Shown here: positions 61,961 through 64,000 of the stretch, one piece after another
Layout of the letters: the number at the start of each line of letters is the position of its first letter
Numbering within the stretch: the stretch's first letter is position 1
Assembly: GCA_000169995.1 (NCBI GenBank)
Contig: AAZW01000017.1
Coordinates: 23,069 to 87,068 of the forward strand
Source of the DNA: Vibrionales bacterium SWAT-3
Lineage (GTDB): Bacteria > Pseudomonadota > Gammaproteobacteria > Enterobacterales > Vibrionaceae
DNA length: 64,000 bases
Direction of reading: 5' to 3'
Position numbers and translations under genes: made by a program
Notes under the pieces: model-generated
What the model saw: the letters and a program-made list of their open reading frames with translations, nothing else
Database searches by the model: none
What the model was told of the DNA's origin: nothing

Positions 61961-63901
61961 TTAACCTTCGTTGCGCTCTGGACGACGACCACGGTTGCCG
62001 CCGTTGCCATGACCACGTTCGCCACGGTAGTTACCACGGTGATCGCCACCACGGTTACGGTCGAAACGACGCTCGCCATCACGGCCGCCTTCACGGTTGC
62101 CATCGCGGTTACCGTCACGGTTGCCACGGTATCCACCGCGACCGCCTTCACGGTTACCATCGCGGTTGCCATCACGGTTTCCGCGGTAACCACCACGACC
62201 ACCATCACGACCGCCACGGCCACCGTTACCACGACGTGGTTCACGGAAATCGTTGAAGTCTACAACAACAGCACCAGCTTCTTTTTGACGGATGCGTAGC
62301 TTGCTTAGTTTACCAGCAGTTTCAGAGTTCATTGCTTTTGGCAGTTGAACGTAAGTTGAACCTTGGTCAAGTTTGATAGCACCGATAGAACCTTTAGTTA
62401 GGCCAAGTTCGTTTGCAAGTGCGCCAACGATATCTTTAACCTGAACACCTTGCTCACGGCCAACTTGTAGTTGGTAAGTATCCCAGTCTTGAGTATTGAA
62501 GTCACGGCCACCGTTATCACGGTTTTCACGACGCTCTTTACGACGGTTCTTGTCACGCTCGATAGCAGCGATCATTGGGTCTTCACCAATGTAGAACAGT
62601 GGGCTCTTACCTTGCTGACGCTTAAGAAGCATTGCAGCTAGAGTAGCAGCATCTACGTCTAGAGACTCTTGCAGGGTAGTAATAAGACCAGCGAAGTTTT
62701 CTAGAGCTTTGCTTTCTTTCTCTGTTTCAAGCTCAGCACCAAGCTTAGCAACACGTGCAGCAGCAACTTGGTCACGTAGAGGAAGTTGGATTTCTTCCAT
62801 TGTAGACTTAGTTACGCGCTCGATTGTGCGAAGCATACGAATTTGGTTTGTGCGAACTAGAAGGATCGCTTTACCTTTACGTCCAGCACGGCCAGTACGA
62901 CCAATACGGTGGATGTAAGATTCAACATCGAATGGGATGTCGTAGTTGAATACGTGAGTGATACGTGGAACATCAAGACCACGAGCTACAACGTCAGTTG
63001 CAACTAGGATATCGATAACACCTTGTTTGATGTGATCAACAGTGCGCTCACGTAGAGACTGAGGAATATCACCGTGCAATGCAGCAGCTTTAAAGCCACG
63101 TGCAGATAGCCAATCAGCTAGACGCTCAGTATCTTGACGAGTACGTACGAATACGATTGACGCGTCAGTTTCTTCAGTTTCTAGTAGACGAGACATTGCT
63201 TCGTCTTTTTCTACGCCTTTAACAACCCAGAAATTCTGAGCTACTTTATCAACTGTGTGGTTAGTACCAGCAACGTCAACTTTAGCCGGGTTACGTAGGT
63301 AACGGTCAACAATAGTCTTAACCATTGGAGGCATAGTTGCAGAGAAAAGTACACGCTGTGCAGATTCTGGCGCTTGCTCAAGGATCCAAGTAACGTCATC
63401 TACGAAGCCCATTTTTAGCATTTCATCTGCTTCATCAAGAACAAATGTGTGTGCTTCATCTAGGTGTAGACGGTCACGAGTTAGTAAGTCTTTAACACGA
63501 CCTGGAGTACCAACAACAATGTGAGCACCACGGCTTAGAGCGCGCATTTGGTCAACGATTGAAGCACCACCGTAGATTTCAATAACTTTAAGACCTTTGA
63601 TGTCACGGCCTAGGTTTTTGATTTCCGCAGCAACTTGGATCGCTAGCTCACGAGTAGGAGCCATGATGATTGCTTGTGGTTTGTGTTGGTTTAGGTTGAT
63701 TTTGTTTAGTAAAGGCAGAGAGAATGCTGCTGTTTTACCAGTACCAGTCTGTGCTTTACCTAGTGCGTCACGGCCTTCAAGAAGAAGAGGAATAGCTGCT
63801 GCTTGGATTGGAGTCGGAGAAACGAAACCCATGCTATCAAGAGCTGAAAGAATGTTTTCGTTTAGGGCTAATTCATTAAATTGAATTACAGATTCGGACA
63901 T
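61961..63901 (-). CDS. deaD: DEAD-box RNA helicase
   Basis: 646 residues from the ATG at 63901, after a GGGAT site; the open frame from 63985 has no better start. Helicase motifs: Q motif FVSPTPIQAAAIP, motif I AQTGTGKT, motif II VLDEADEML, motif III SAT, and HRIGRTGR. Then the DeaD-type RNA-binding domain (VGREQGVQVKDIVGALANEL). The last 90 residues are an Arg-Gly-Asn tail containing two copies of a 19-residue unit that starts GGRGGYRGNRDG. It unwinds structured RNA, acting in ribosome assembly and mRNA decay, mainly in the cold. Confidence 0.95.
   Translation of the reverse strand: MSESVIQFNELALNENILSALDSMGFVSPTPIQAAAIPLLLEGRDALGKAQTGTGKTAAFSLPLLNKINLNQHKPQAIIMAPTRELAIQVAAEIKNLGRDIKGLKVIEIYGGASIVDQMRALSRGAHIVVGTPGRVKDLLTRDRLHLDEAHTFVLDEADEMLKMGFVDDVTWILEQAPESAQRVLFSATMPPMVKTIVDRYLRNPAKVDVAGTNHTVDKVAQNFWVVKGVEKDEAMSRLLETEETDASIVFVRTRQDTERLADWLSARGFKAAALHGDIPQSLRERTVDHIKQGVIDILVATDVVARGLDVPRITHVFNYDIPFDVESYIHRIGRTGRAGRKGKAILLVRTNQIRMLRTIERVTKSTMEEIQLPLRDQVAAARVAKLGAELETEKESKALENFAGLITTLQESLDVDAATLAAMLLKRQQGKSPLFYIGEDPMIAAIERDKNRRKERRENRDNGGRDFNTQDWDTYQLQVGREQGVQVKDIVGALANELGLTKGSIGAIKLDQGSTYVQLPKAMNSETAGKLSKLRIRQKEAGAVVVDFNDFREPRRGNGGRGGRDGGRGGYRGNRDGNRDGNREGGRGGYRGNRDGNRDGNREGGRDGERRFDRNRGGDHRGNYRGERGHGNGGNRGRRPERNEG
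62063..62218 (-). repeat. Tandem RGG-type coding repeat in deaD
   Basis: Two successive copies of a 57-base unit code for GGRGGYRGNRDGNRDGNRE, with a third partial start (GGRDG). Within each unit the GNRDGNRDGNRE part is itself a four-residue repeat. Such repeats change copy number easily and set the length of the RNA-binding tail. Confidence 0.75.
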
Positions 63902-64000
63902 TGGGATCCCACTATATATAAGTAAACAAAAGGTCCCGGGAGCTCTACCATTTCCAATACTGATCCAATCAGATACTGATTCCATTCAGAGTTACGAAGC

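Noticed and set aside
62063..62218. Possible CRISPR-like repetition
   Set aside because: The units are directly adjacent coding repeats without spacers.
61957..62299. Long His-, Arg- or Thr-rich frames on both strands over the deaD tail
   Set aside because: They are other-frame shadows of the GGN/CGN-rich repeat coding for the Arg-Gly tail.

Overview
The window looks like part of the second chromosome of a marine Vibrio, probably close to the Splendidus clade. The reasons are a complete vibrioferrin locus in the V. parahaemolyticus pvs-psuA-pvu order, nirBD-nirC beside a uroporphyrinogen-III methyltransferase, and ackA and deaD side by side. This is inference from gene content; no species can be fixed from sequence reading alone.

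Layout. 1-6.1 kb: partial NYN-domain gene, DUF4174 protein, cobA, and the nirBD-nirC nitrite operon with a well-formed FNR plus NarP-type promoter. 6.7-7.4 kb: five tRNA genes in one minus-strand operon (Leu-Cys-Gly-Leu-Cys). 7.6-11.6 kb: an AT-rich accessory stretch with an unusual SGNH plus citrate-lyase-ligase-like fusion and a lipase gene cut off by an IS256-family element. 11.7-16.9 kb: MATE exporter, two small genes, a quinone-reductase-like oxidoreductase divergent from a LysR gene whose 5' end appears frameshifted, and a Cys-paired acidic protein. 16.9-32.5 kb: the vibrioferrin cluster, with pvsABCDE (synthesis and export) divergent from psuA-pvuABCDE (two TonB receptors and an ABC importer) around a shared, probably Fur-controlled, intergenic region. 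32.7-35.4 kb: BenE-type transporter divergent from an XRE-cupin regulator, and a patatin.

35.5-55.2 kb is the most unusual part. Two perfect 75-bp direct repeats, themselves related to the 3' end and terminator of ackA, bracket about 19.6 kb. Inside are a 1169-residue Sec-exported protein whose C-terminus resembles the TcB-binding end of insecticidal TcA proteins, and a divergent 2005-residue Sec-exported SpvB/TcdB/Rhs fusion (TcB and TcC in one chain) with a glycine-rich hydrophobic C-terminal tip. Downstream lie a displaced Rhs-core plus alternative tip cassette, a decayed third tip, and four paralogous three-helix membrane proteins, three of them positioned directly after a tip sequence, as immunity genes would be. 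ISL3, ISAs1 (two inverted near-identical copies) and IS903-like elements have scattered these cassettes. Their target duplications allow the ancestral order (tip, hairpin, immunity gene, conserved spacer) to be rebuilt from the sequence. I read this as a Sec-dependent Tc/Rhs polymorphic toxin locus with a recombinable tip/immunity array.

55.5-64 kb: DUF2860 outer membrane protein, an OmpR-type two-component system, a fumarylacetoacetase-family enzyme with an unexpected signal peptide, ackA, and the DEAD-box helicase deaD with an Arg-Gly-rich tail.
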